From assembly GCA_036821485.1 (NCBI GenBank), contig DAISJM010000022.1:1-54052 (forward strand): DNA of 54,052 bases. Direction: 5' to 3'. Shown here piece after piece: positions 9,173-19,900 of this stretch. How positions within the stretch are numbered: position 1 is the first letter of the stretch; every line of letters starts with the position of its first letter. A program made the translations under genes and the position numbers. The stretch comes from DAISJM01 sp036821485 (lineage in GTDB: Bacteria; Verrucomicrobiota; Kiritimatiellia; CAIQIC01; JAGNIJ01). Under the pieces are notes generated by a model. That model searched no databases. It worked only from the letters and a program-made list of their open reading frames with translations, and was not told the DNA's origin.

Positions 9173-12100
9173 CTACGGGAAGCTGACCTTCACGCGATAA
9201 TAGCGACGTGCGCCGGACGACAGTGGGCCGCCCGTGTTCGTGCTCTCGTTGTCGGTGAAGATATGGTTCGTCGAGGATGAGGCCGTCTCCAGCCACACAC
9301 CCCAGTTTGTGTTCGCGAACGGCGTCCACGACACGTTGTTCGACAATGCCCCGGTGGAGTAATAGATCGAGTACTTCCGCTGCGGCTCCGTATACACGCG
9401 CACCTGGTGGTTGCTCGTGCCCACCGCCGTCGCCAGATCGCGGAATCGGAAATACGATTGCGCGTTCGTCGGCTGCGTGTTCGCAACGTATTCGCGGTAG
9501 TTGTTCTCCGTGTCGCCGTCGTTGTCCGCCGAACCCGAGTTCGTCAGGTTGCCGAACTGCGTCCACTCCCAGCCGTCGCTCATGCCATCCGTGTCGGAGT
9601 CGAAGAGGACGGTGATCGTGGTGCTGTTCGTGACCACGCTGTTGGTCAATCCCTGGCCGTCATTGGCAACAAACACGACAAGGTTGGTCGTGCCGGCGAA
9701 CGCCGCCGTGGCGGTCCACGAGAAATTGCTCGTCACAAACGTCGCGCCCGTCGGTTTGACCGTATTGGTCAGCGTTACGCTGTCGTGATCCGCGTCGGAT
9801 ACCGTCACCACGAAGTTCGTGGATCTTCCCACCGTCATCGTGTGCGGGCCCGGCAACGTGATTTCGGGCGTGCGGTTGGCCGCGAGCACCTGGGTGGCGG
9901 CTTCGGCCCGGTTGTTGGCGGTCACCGCATCCGATGAGTCGCTGCTGACCGATGCCGTGTTGGTGATCCATCCGTCCAACGTGGGCGTGACCACGATCGT
10001 AACCCCCGCCGTGGCACCGTTGGCCAGCGTGCCCAGCGAGCAGGCCACTTCCCCATCGCCGAAGCTCCAACTCCCCTGACTGACAGAGCAAGTCGAGAAG
10101 TTGACTTCCGCCGGCAGCAGGTCGCTCAGCATCACGCCTTCCGCGGCATCCGGTCCCTTGTTGCTCACCGCCAGCGAGTACGTCAGCGTTCCGCCCACGC
10201 GCGGTTGCGCGGGCGAACCCGTCTTCGTGAGCGCGAGATCGGAGCTGAACGTGTTCGTAAGCTCGTTCACGGCAAGCTGATCAAAGTAGATCACACCTGC
10301 GAGGTCCGCGTCGTTCTCAGGATCCGAGGAGTAGATCGTACAGGTCACACGACCCGTGACCGAAACGCCCGCAGGCGCCCGGCCGGTAACGGCAAAGTAG
10401 GTCCATGTGTCGGCCGGCTGCGACGCACCGAAGGATGCGGTAACAAAGTTAGTCTCCGGCGTCGCGCTGCCGTTGACGTAGAACGCGAGTTCAAGGCGGC
10501 CGAACGACATGTCGCCGTCCGAGTTGAACTTGGCCGTGGACGGCGTGAACAGGTAGCCCTCGGCCTTGTAGCGTTTGCCCGACCCGGCCGTCCAATCCTG
10601 GGCCGCAGAGTTCAGCGGATAGGTAATAACCAGCGCCTGCTCTTCGTTCTTCTTATAGTCGCGACCGACGAAGCCGGCGTTGGTGCCGCCGATCCAGACC
10701 CAGTACGGGAAGTCGTTCGTGGCATACAGGTCATACGCGTTGCCGGTCGGACCGTCGTCGAAGCCTGCGTTATGGAGCAGACCGTTCGTGGTGCCGGTTG
10801 TCGACACCACGCGCTGCGTGGCATCGTCGAACCAGATGCTGCCGCTGAAACCGAGGTTCGTGCCCAGCAGTCCCAGCACCGTGCGCCCATAACGCGTGCC
10901 CTTCGGCGCGACGCCGATAGCCTCGAGATTGCTCCACGCTCCGGCGGTCCAGTTCGTTCTAAACCACGCGCTTTCATAGCTTTGCAGAATATTCGTGCCC
11001 GTGGCATCAAGGAACTGCAGCAGTACGATTCCGTGAAGGTTCGGATCGCCCTGCAGCTTGTCGGCCACAGGCGTATAGGCATAGGCCGCCGAGGCGTACT
11101 TCCAGCCCTGCGTCGCGTCCCATGTCTGAGCGAGGAGTGTTTCAGGCGCGTACAACTGCAGCGCGTTCTTCCCGCTGCGCTTGTACGTTTCGGCGATCAC
11201 CCCCGCATTCCCGAGCGCCGTCCAGTTTTCAATGAATCCGAGCGCCGTGCCGGGTGCCGTGTATTCGAAGCCAGGATTCCACAACGTGCCGGCCTGCACA
11301 TTGGTCGCGCCGATGTAGCGACCCGTCACGCTGAGGCCGTCGAAATACAGCGCGCCGCCAAAGCTTGCGGAGGAACCCGCGATCGAACACAACACGCGGC
11401 TGCTGATCGTCCCGGTCCACGGGGCGCGGTTCGTCACGGCAAACTTGACCCACGAGTTCGAAGGCGAAGTGACCGTGAAATGCGCACTCTCCGCGACGGA
11501 GACCAACTCGGCGCCATCGTAGAACTCCATCTGCAATACACCGTAAGCCGTGCCCGTCATGCGGTCAGACGATGGCGTGTACATGTAGCCTTGGTAGACA
11601 TAGGTCTGCCCTGTGACCACGTTGAAACTTTGCCCGATGAGATTGCCGGGCCAGGTGATCACGAGCGATTGCGCATCGTCGAGCTTGTAGCTGGTCGTGA
11701 TGTAACCGCCATTGGTGCCGCCCAGCCAGTCCCAGTACGGGAGGTCGAACGCGAGACCAAGATCGTAGGCATTTCCCGGAGGCCCGTCATCAAATCCGGG
11801 GTTGTGCAGCAACCCGGCGACTGTGCCGGTGGTGGACACCACGAGCTGCGTCGCATCGTCGAACCACAGCGACCCGTCGTAACCGGCTGTGTCGCCCAAG
11901 AGCGCCAGCGTCGTGCGGCCATAACGTGTGCCCGAAGGAGCTGTTCCGTTGACCTGCAGGGCGGCCCACACATCAGCGACATTGCTAGTCGTAAACCACG
12001 TGCTTTCATATGTTTGCAGAACATTGGTTCCCGTGGCGTCCAGGAATTGCAGGAGCACCACGCCGTGCAGCGTGGAGGCGCCTGCGAGGCGGTCCGCAGA

Positions 12101-13981
12101 CGGGGTGAACGCAAAGGCCGAGGAGGCATACCGCCAGCCCTGCGTAGCATCCCAGGTCTGATGGGCAAGCGTCCCGGGATAGTAGAGTTGCAGCGCATTG
12201 TTGCCGCTGCGCTTGTAGGAATCGCCAACCAGCCCGGAGGCGCCGTCAGCCGACCAACTGTCCATCTGTCCGATCACCGTGCCGCGCGCGGTGTACTCAA
12301 ACCCCGGATTCCAAATCTCGCCGGCTTGAGTGTTGGTCAGTTGCGGAAGATTCGTTTCTGTGACGCGCACGCCATCGAAGTAGAGTGCCCCGCCGAAGCC
12401 AGTGGGATCACCGTAGATTCCGCACACCACGCGGCCGGTCACTGAGCCCGTCCACGGCGCACGGTTTGTCACGGCGAACTTGACCCATGAATCTGCTGGT
12501 GATGCGCTGGTGAAGTGCGAGCTGTCGATGGTGGAGACGAGCGACGTGCCGCGATAGAATTCAATCAGATAGGCGCCGAACGCAGAACCGGTGAGATCCT
12601 CTGCGGCTGGATTGTAGATGTAGCCTTCGACAATGTAGCCGCGCCCGGTGACGGCAGTAAACTTCTGACCGGCGGAGTTGTCGGGATAGGTGATCGACAG
12701 CGATTGCTGCTCGTTGGTCTTGTAGGAGCCATTCACAAAGCCGCCGTTGTCGCCGCCAAGCCATTCCCACCACGGCAGGTCGCCGGCAAGAGCAAGATCG
12801 TAGGCGTTGCCCGACGGGCCGTCGTCGAAGCCGCCGTTATGGATGAGGCCAGCCATCGTGCCCGTGGTAGACACCACGCGCTGGGTGGTATCGTCGAACC
12901 ACGCCGTCGACGTGCCGAAACCGGTCGGATCACCCACGATACCGCACAGCGTGCGTCCGACAACGGTGCCGCTCGGCGCAACGCCAACTGCCTCAAACTG
13001 CGTCCAGGTATTGCTCGGACTCTGGGAGGTGAAACGCGGGCTGGCGTATTCCACGATCACGCCGTTGGTCGCGTTGAGGAACTGGAGAATCACCTGGGCA
13101 TACGCATTCGTGGTCGTGAAATTCGTCGAGAAGATGTACGCACTTGTCGCGTATTTGTTGCTCCGCGTGGCAGCCCACGTCTGTCCCGCCAAGCTGTCGA
13201 TGCCCCAGATTTGCAGGGAAATCTGGCCGGTTCGATGATGATTGGTGACCCCGCCACCGTCCGTTCCAAGGCCGGTCCAGAACGGCATATTCGTGAGGGG
13301 AAGGTAGGTCGTCCCGTTGCGCACTTCGAACCCGGCGTTGCTCATCACACCCGCGTTGTGGTCGAGGTTGGTGAACGCGCGCAGGTCATCCACGTAGACC
13401 AAGCCCTGAACCGTCTGATCTCCCGTTGGACCCCAATCATCCCCGCCCGGGCAATAACCAAAGAGCGCCTTACCGGTCACGGTGTTCGCCGGGGCCTGCA
13501 CAGGACCGGTGGTGAAGGTGGTCCAATTCGTCGGCCCGTTCTGACGGAATTTGGCAATGCTGTCCTCGGCGCCGATCGATGCGCCCGCGGCGTTAAAGAA
13601 CTCTATCTTCGCATAGCAGAACCCGTTGGTGGGTTTGAAATATGCGCTGTTCGAGGGTGACTTCATCCACGCTTCGACCTCGTACACGATACCGGCGGAG
13701 GCCTTGAATCGCTGTGCCATCACCTTGTTGTAATTGGCGAAGGCATCCAACTCGAAGGTGTTGGTCCCGCTGTGCGTGGGCGTTGTGGCTGCACTGCGAA
13801 TGCGGCCCCAGTCCCACACGGGATAGGTTTCCGGAGGCCAGCTGTTGATGGCATCCATCATGCGCTGGCCGCTGTAGCCGATCTCGAATCCCGGGTTGAC
13901 CAGAAAGTTCGTCGCGCTCTGAGCGGAAGCCACCGTGGCAGCCGCCGCGATCAACAGAAGGGTCAGTATTGTTTTTCTCAT
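9173..13981 (-). CDS. Secreted repeat protein, 1602 aa (seven jelly-roll modules, DUF11, Ig-like, TSP3-like)
   Basis: Signal peptide MRKTILTLLL...ASAQ, then seven carbohydrate-binding-type jelly-roll modules beginning near residues 25, 217, 382, 558, 728, 902 and 1070. Each starts with an N-[PAG]-GF-[ED] motif. Modules 3-7 alternate between two types (HNxGFDDGPxGNAYDL and WNPGFEYTAxGT). They are followed by a DUF11-type domain (about 1250-1360, DLALTKTGSP), an Ig/cadherin-like domain (1365-1455), a DSDTDGMSDGWE calcium-binding TSP3-like segment (about 1458-1500) and a C-terminal domain ending YYRVKVSFP. The ATG at 13979-13981 overlaps the TGA of giant 2 (ATGA) and has GGTGGAG upstream; an earlier in-frame ATG at 13996 inside giant 2 is less likely. 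Probably an extracellular polysaccharide-binding partner of giant 2. No catalytic domain is visible. Confidence 0.8.
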   Translation of the reverse strand: MRKTILTLLLIAAAATVASAQSATNFLVNPGFEIGYSGQRMMDAINSWPPETYPVWDWGRIRSAATTPTHSGTNTFELDAFANYNKVMAQRFKASAGIVYEVEAWMKSPSNSAYFKPTNGFCYAKIEFFNAAGASIGAEDSIAKFRQNGPTNWTTFTTGPVQAPANTVTGKALFGYCPGGDDWGPTGDQTVQGLVYVDDLRAFTNLDHNAGVMSNAGFEVRNGTTYLPLTNMPFWTGLGTDGGGVTNHHRTGQISLQIWGIDSLAGQTWAATRSNKYATSAYIFSTNFTTTNAYAQVILQFLNATNGVIVEYASPRFTSQSPSNTWTQFEAVGVAPSGTVVGRTLCGIVGDPTGFGTSTAWFDDTTQRVVSTTGTMAGLIHNGGFDDGPSGNAYDLALAGDLPWWEWLGGDNGGFVNGSYKTNEQQSLSITYPDNSAGQKFTAVTGRGYIVEGYIYNPAAEDLTGSAFGAYLIEFYRGTSLVSTIDSSHFTSASPADSWVKFAVTNRAPWTGSVTGRVVCGIYGDPTGFGGALYFDGVRVTETNLPQLTNTQAGEIWNPGFEYTARGTVIGQMDSWSADGASGLVGDSYKRSGNNALQLYYPGTLAHQTWDATQGWRYASSAFAFTPSADRLAGASTLHGVVLLQFLDATGTNVLQTYESTWFTTSNVADVWAALQVNGTAPSGTRYGRTTLALLGDTAGYDGSLWFDDATQLVVSTTGTVAGLLHNPGFDDGPPGNAYDLGLAFDLPYWDWLGGTNGGYITTSYKLDDAQSLVITWPGNLIGQSFNVVTGQTYVYQGYMYTPSSDRMTGTAYGVLQMEFYDGAELVSVAESAHFTVTSPSNSWVKFAVTNRAPWTGTISSRVLCSIAGSSASFGGALYFDGLSVTGRYIGATNVQAGTLWNPGFEYTAPGTALGFIENWTALGNAGVIAETYKRSGKNALQLYAPETLLAQTWDATQGWKYASAAYAYTPVADKLQGDPNLHGIVLLQFLDATGTNILQSYESAWFRTNWTAGAWSNLEAIGVAPKGTRYGRTVLGLLGTNLGFSGSIWFDDATQRVVSTTGTTNGLLHNAGFDDGPTGNAYDLYATNDFPYWVWIGGTNAGFVGRDYKKNEEQALVITYPLNSAAQDWTAGSGKRYKAEGYLFTPSTAKFNSDGDMSFGRLELAFYVNGSATPETNFVTASFGASQPADTWTYFAVTGRAPAGVSVTGRVTCTIYSSDPENDADLAGVIYFDQLAVNELTNTFSSDLALTKTGSPAQPRVGGTLTYSLAVSNKGPDAAEGVMLSDLLPAEVNFSTCSVSQGSWSFGDGEVACSLGTLANGATAGVTIVVTPTLDGWITNTASVSSDSSDAVTANNRAEAATQVLAANRTPEITLPGPHTMTVGRSTNFVVTVSDADHDSVTLTNTVKPTGATFVTSNFSWTATAAFAGTTNLVVFVANDGQGLTNSVVTNSTTITVLFDSDTDGMSDGWEWTQFGNLTNSGSADNDGDTENNYREYVANTQPTNAQSYFRFRDLATAVGTSNHQVRVYTEPQRKYSIYYSTGALSNNVSWTPFANTNWGVWLETASSSTNHIFTDNESTNTGGPLSSGARRYYRVKVSFP
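10250..12850 (-). repeat. Tandem dimeric coding repeat, period about 1030 bp
   Basis: Module starts of type A lie near 12830, 11800 and 10775, and of type B near 12313 and 11283. The unit is therefore an A+B pair of about 1030 bp (about 343 residues). Whole blocks are shared between copies, such as the 'SxxYGRTxLxLLGxxxGxxGSxWFDDATQ' and 'FAVTNRAPWTG' segments. Confidence 0.7.
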
Positions 13982-16900
13982 GGGGTAATGCTCCACCTTA
14001 CGTTATCGATATAGAACGTCCTTGCCTCGGGAAGCGTGTTGGTCCACACGGGCGTCGCGGAGGCGCCGTTGGTCGTCTTCATGATGTAGACAGACTGGCC
14101 GACCGCATAGCCGTGGTTGGCATCAGAGAACTCGACGTCCAGCAAGGTGGCCGAGAGCCCGCTGTCGGCCGTGCTCCACGTGGAGCCGCCGTCATGCGTG
14201 AAGAACATGTTGTTGGTCGAGACGCCACTGCCCGCGATCCATCCGTTGGTCTCGTCGGACCATGTCATCGTATACAGGTACTGGTTGCTGGCCGCCGGTA
14301 CCCCGCCCGCAAGACTCCAGGTCTTGCCGGCATCCGTCGAACGGCAGACTAGCCCGCTGTATCCGCAAGCCCATCCGGTGGAGGAGTTTACGAAGAACAT
14401 GTCGCGCCAATACACACCCGGCGCAGGCACCGCCGCGTAGGTCCACATCGCGCCCCCGTTGGTCGTCCAGAGAAGCAGGTTCTGGCCGCAGGCCCAACCG
14501 CTGTTTGCATCGCGGAATCGGATGGCCCGGACCGTGCTGCTGGCCCCGAACTGGCTCGTCCAAGTAAGGCCTCCGTCTGTCGTCACCACGATCGACGTGG
14601 TGCCGCAGGCCCAGCCGGTCTTGCTGTTGATGAAGTCCAGGCTGTACCAGTAGTTGTTGGTCGGTAGCCCGCGCGTCATAGGAACCCAGCTCGCTCCGCC
14701 ATTGGTGGTGCCGACGATCGTGTTGTAACCGCCGACGACCCAGCCATTCGTCGCATCGGTGAACTCCACGTTGTACCAAGTCGACGCCGTGAAGTTGGTC
14801 GGCTGGTACCCGCCCCACTGCGCGCCGTTGTTGGTCGTGCTCTTGATGTTGAGTCCGTGCCCGGTTAATCCATCGTCGCCCACCACCCAGGTCTTCGCAC
14901 TGCCGAGCGACTTGAGGGAGTAGCGGACGCTCGGGAGGTACTCGAGTGTGGTCAGGAAGGATCCGTACACGTTCGTCAACGGACTCGCAAAGCCGAAGTT
15001 CGTCAACGGAATCGTGACCTCCTGCCAGACGCCGGCCTTCGCCGGAACCCAGCCCTCCTGATCGAGATAGCGTGTCCTCTGGGTCCCCGCCGGGGCCTCG
15101 ATCTGGACCTTCACCGTGGCTTCCTCGGTCTTCACCCAGAACTTGAGGTAGTTGTACTGGCTGAAGTCCTTCAGGCCGTTGGTGTGGAACAGACCCCACC
15201 CCACGTAGGTCGTTCCGGTGACGTCTGCCTTCCAGCACTTGACGCCATCCGGGGCGCCAATGCCCGTATAGTCTCCGTTGTTCGTGCCGCCCCATGTGTA
15301 GAAGACGCTGTCCTCCGGTGCCCCGCTGTCCGCATAGCACGTGAACGTGCCGCTGGTGGATACGTAGACAATGATCCGCGTTTCCGGCCCCACGGGCTGC
15401 CCCTGCGGGCTGAACCGGAACGTGTCATCGGAACCCATGCGTTCCAGCCATGGATCCGCCGCGTTCGTCGGGAAGATATAGGCCAGCCACGAGTAGTCTG
15501 CAGCGTATGGCGTGTTCGTCGGGATCGGCACGCTGAAGTACTGCGCACCAGCGGAGTTGGTGATGGCATAGTAGTTGGTGCTGTGGTTCTTGTCCGTGTA
15601 CGGATTCTGCAACATCACGCAGAGCCTGGCAGGCAGATTGCTCTCCGGAATGTGTTCCCATTCGATCGGCACCCAGACCGTGTTGCCTGCGACGGAGACC
15701 GTCGGGAAGTTCGTGTCCTCGACGATCAGGCGCGGCGCGAAGTACACCTTGCCCTCTTGGCGCCCGTGCGTGTTCGCGCCCTTGAAGAAGATGTACCAGT
15801 CGTACCGGCCGCCGGCGGTTGAGCCGTCCAGTTCCCACATGTCCGGATCGTAGTCCGGCAGGCTCGGCCAGAAGTTGGCATTGGTCGGGATGACAAATCC
15901 GCTGACCATCTGCGTGGTGAGCGAGTACTCTTCGTCCACGACGCGGACATTGTCCCACTCCACATAGCCCCCGTAGTACGGACTGAGCAGCCCCACCGAT
16001 GCCGAGGTCCAGTTGGTCACCTCGAGCGGCTCCGAGAGGAACACGGGGATGTTGTCCACATACAGATCGCTGCGCAGGAACGGTTCACCATCGCGCACGT
16101 GAACCATGATGTGATGCCAGGCGCCGGTCGAGGGCAGGCTGTTCGTGTAGTACACGACATTCGTATCCGCCCACCCCGCGGCACTCGGGTTCACGTACAA
16201 GAGGCGGCCCTGGTAGATGACGCCGCCGTCTGCAGCGTTGGTCGCGCCACCCATGAAGCGCACGTCGTATTCCACCGTGATATTGCGCCCCGTAACCGCC
16301 AGGCCGTCGCGCGTTACGTACTCATAACCACCTGTCCCAACGACAGTTGCACGTAATACCTGGTTGGTGACTTTCCATGCGATGTTGGTGCTGTCCTCGG
16401 TGATGGTCCACCCGTTGTAGTCACCATCATTGAACGTATCCTCGTTGCGAAGTGAACCGTAATCCTTGATGCCGAAGTGCGTGAGGAAGTTCGAGCCCTC
16501 GGTGTTGTAGGCCACCCACATATCCCAGTCACGTCCCGCAAAGGCGGCCTCGGTGATGCCGAGAACCTGCAGGCCAAAACCGGTCAGCGTCACAAAGAGT
16601 CCTTCGTTGCCGGATGAGAAGAAGCCCTTGTGGCTGAGCCACGCATTGGTCGCGGTCCACGGGTAGCAGTACATGACCCAGTACAGATTCGTGCCGGTCA
16701 TGACGTTCTCTGTCGGCACTACGATATTGAGGTTGTTGGTGCCCCACCCGTTCAACGTCCAGAAGTTCGTCTGGAACACCACCACGTCAAGATTCGGGTT
16801 CGTCGGGTCCCTCACCGCCTTCAACTCGAGCGTCATCTTGTACGTCTGGCTCTGGATCCACTCAAACGCGCGCTGGGCAACAAGGCGCGATTCATTGGTG

Positions 16901-19900
16901 AGCTGACCGCCCGCGTCAACCGCGTAGTTGAAGCAGAAGGTCTTCGGGGGCGAGGCGGGTTTATTGGTCAGCACGTTACACACCAGGGACGGCACGGTGC
17001 TGGTGCCATAGTCGGTTGACCCCAGATTCAGTGCATCGCGCATGGTGCTCCATGCGGCGGCGGAGCCGCTGACCGCCACAAACTCTTCCGGATTGTAGTC
17101 GAGCGTGACGTAGTGGACGTTGGTGCCGATCTCCAGTGCCCCCGCGCCTGTCACGCTGTGCAACGTTGGCGCGACACCGAACAGGTTTTCGATGCGGCCG
17201 GGGTCGTCTGCCCCCGTCTCGTTCTTCATGGCCACACCACCGTCCATCGCCAACAGGCCGTAGAATCCGTTCGTGATCCATGTGCAAACGTTGGACACCT
17301 CCGCATCGCTCATCACGTAGGTGCTCGGAAGGATCAGCGTCGGGAAGAACCGGACCAGGTAACCCCAATCAAGGTTCAGCGGACTGCCGAGAGTGACGAT
17401 GGCGCCCTCGTTGGGCGAGTAATAGGAGTACTCATCATCATCGATGAAGAAGTAGCCTTGGGCCGGCTCCCAGATGCCAAGCTGGACCGCGCGGGCACCG
17501 AGACCGACGCGACCTGTCGGGAAATTCGTGGTACTGAAACTCCCCACGTGTTCGCCGTCGAGATAGACAAGGAAGTTCGTTCCATCCGCGCGGACACGCA
17601 GGTTGTACCATGTATCCGCCACCGGTTGATTCGTCTTCGCAAAATCATAGAGCCAGCCCTCGGCAACGTAGTTCGTGTCTTTCCGAACCGTATATTTGAG
17701 GCGCCAGAACCCATAGAAATTGCGGATGCCGACCTTCACGTAGTTATCGCGGTTCTGATAGCGGACATAAAGTTCGGCGTCGTTGAAGTACGGCCCCTGC
17801 TCGTTGTAGCGAAGGTCGGCGCTCACCACGACGTTGCTCCACGAAGCGTTGCCTGCATAGACAATGTTGTCGTCGTTGCCGATGCGCCAGGCGCGCAACA
17901 CACCACCTGTTGACGACCAGTTCCCCGCGCCCGCCGCGCGGCTCCAAGTCGCACTGATATCCGCGGCGTCGAACGTTTCGGAAAAGATGGTGTTCGTCCC
18001 CGCGATCGTCACTTCAACGTCATCGATGCCCCAGCCGAAGAAGTTGTTGTAGACGGCGTCGATCGTGTCGAAGAAGAATTTCAGGCGGATGCGCTGCCCG
18101 ACAAATGCGCCGAGGTCGCGCGTGACCGGCACCCACTGCTTGTTCAAACCGCTGACCTGAACCAACTGGACCCAGTTGGAGCCGTCGGTGGTGGCATACA
18201 CGATCTTGCGATCCCATGACGTGCCGGTGTCTTCCGTCTCGTACCAGCTCCGGAATGTCAGCGTGGCGCCATCCGCCAGGGCCAAATCGATCCACGGCGA
18301 TATGAGGGCACCGCTGTTGCGCGCGCCGGTGCTGTAGTTCGTGCCGTTGTTGTAGATCCAGCCGTGGCCCGCGCTGTAGTAGAAGTCCGGGGCAAGCCGC
18401 CACAGACCGCTGAACGACCATCCGTTCACGCCAGCCTCCGCGCTGTCGGAGAACACGCTCGTCCCCGTGCCGCCCACGCTGGACACGCGCACATCATCGA
18501 CATACCAGTCTTCAAACTGGTTGTTGAACGCGTCGATCGTGTCGAAGAAGAACTGCAGGCGGATGGACCGGCCCGCGTACGCGCTCAGGTCGTAGGTCTG
18601 CGTCGTCCACTCCTGCGTGGGCCCGGAAACCTGGAGGATCGTGGTCCAGTTGGTCCCGTCGGTGCTCAGCTTCACCAGCTTCCGATCCCACGATACACCG
18701 CTGTCTTCGGTGCGATACCAGCTCTTGAAACTGAGCTTGGCATTGGCCACGCCGCTGAGATCGATCCATCGGGAGAGAAGCGATCCGCTGTTGCGGCGCC
18801 CGTTGTCATAATCCACGCCATCGTTGTACACCCAACTGGTCGTCGCGCTGGACGAACGGTTGGTCGTCAGTCGCCAGAACCCGCCGGCCGTCCAGTTGGT
18901 CGTCGCGGTCATATCGTCCTCAAAATGAACCGCTGCGGTGGACTCCACGACCTTGATCTCGATGTCATCGAGATACCAACCCCGGTAGCCATTCTTCAGC
19001 GCGTCGATGGTGTCGAAATGGAACTTCAGCCGGATGCTGCGACCCGCATAGGCTGTCAGATCCTGCGACTGCGTGACCCACTGCTGATTCGTGCCGGACA
19101 CCTGCAGCAGGCGTGTCCAATTTGTGCCATCGGCGGATACATAGACCTGCTTGCGGTCCCAACTCGTGCCGGCATCCTCAGTTTCATGCCAGCTCTTGAA
19201 GGTAAGCGTGGCTGCCGATGCACTGCCGAGCGAAATCCACGGCGAAAGCAGCGTGCCGCTGTTGCGCGCACCGGTGCTGTAATTCGTTCCGTTGTTGTAG
19301 CCCCAGCTGTTCGTGCCGCCGTAGGCGAGGTCGCGAGCCACGTGCCATAACCCATCCGCCGTCCAGCCGTTGGTGCCGGATTCCACGCTCTCCGCATAGG
19401 CCGTCACCAATCCGCCATTGGTGGCATCCGTCGCCAGCGACACGGTGACGTTGTCGAATCCGAGGTCAAGGTCGTTGCCCGGCTCGTAGCCCAACCCCTC
19501 CAGCCAGTCCGCCACGTGGTTCACGCGATCGAAATGATTTGTGTAGAGCGCCTGCGTCTTGGTGGACCGGAACAGCGCGACCCGGTTTGGAAATGCGTTG
19601 TTACGCGTCAGGGGCGTGTTCTGCCACTCCAGCTGCTCGGTGAGATCTTCCCATTCGACGGTCATGTTGGTGACCGACCCCTTCTGAAGCAGAACCGGCA
19701 CATTGGTGGTCGTGGGCGCGAGACCCCACTTGAGCTGCGTGGTCGTCGATACCGACTGGGCGATGACGTTGCTTGAGCTGTCCTCCACCCACGCCACGAA
19801 CTTGTAATTGCCGCCGTCGGCGGTCGAAATGTAGTCGGAATCCTTGAGATCGGGATCCGGTATCCACATCCAGAACGTCTGCTGCCCGGCCGTCGAAATG

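Noticed and set aside
10205..12445. 746-aa open frame on the plus strand
   Set aside because: Shadow of the repeated 1602-aa gene; its internal repeats simply mirror those of the real gene.
14173..14186. GCTCCACGTGGAGC as a third parS-like site
   Set aside because: Differs from the mnmG palindromes at symmetric positions inside the GTTCCAC arms and lies in the propeller repeats, where it encodes GSTWST.
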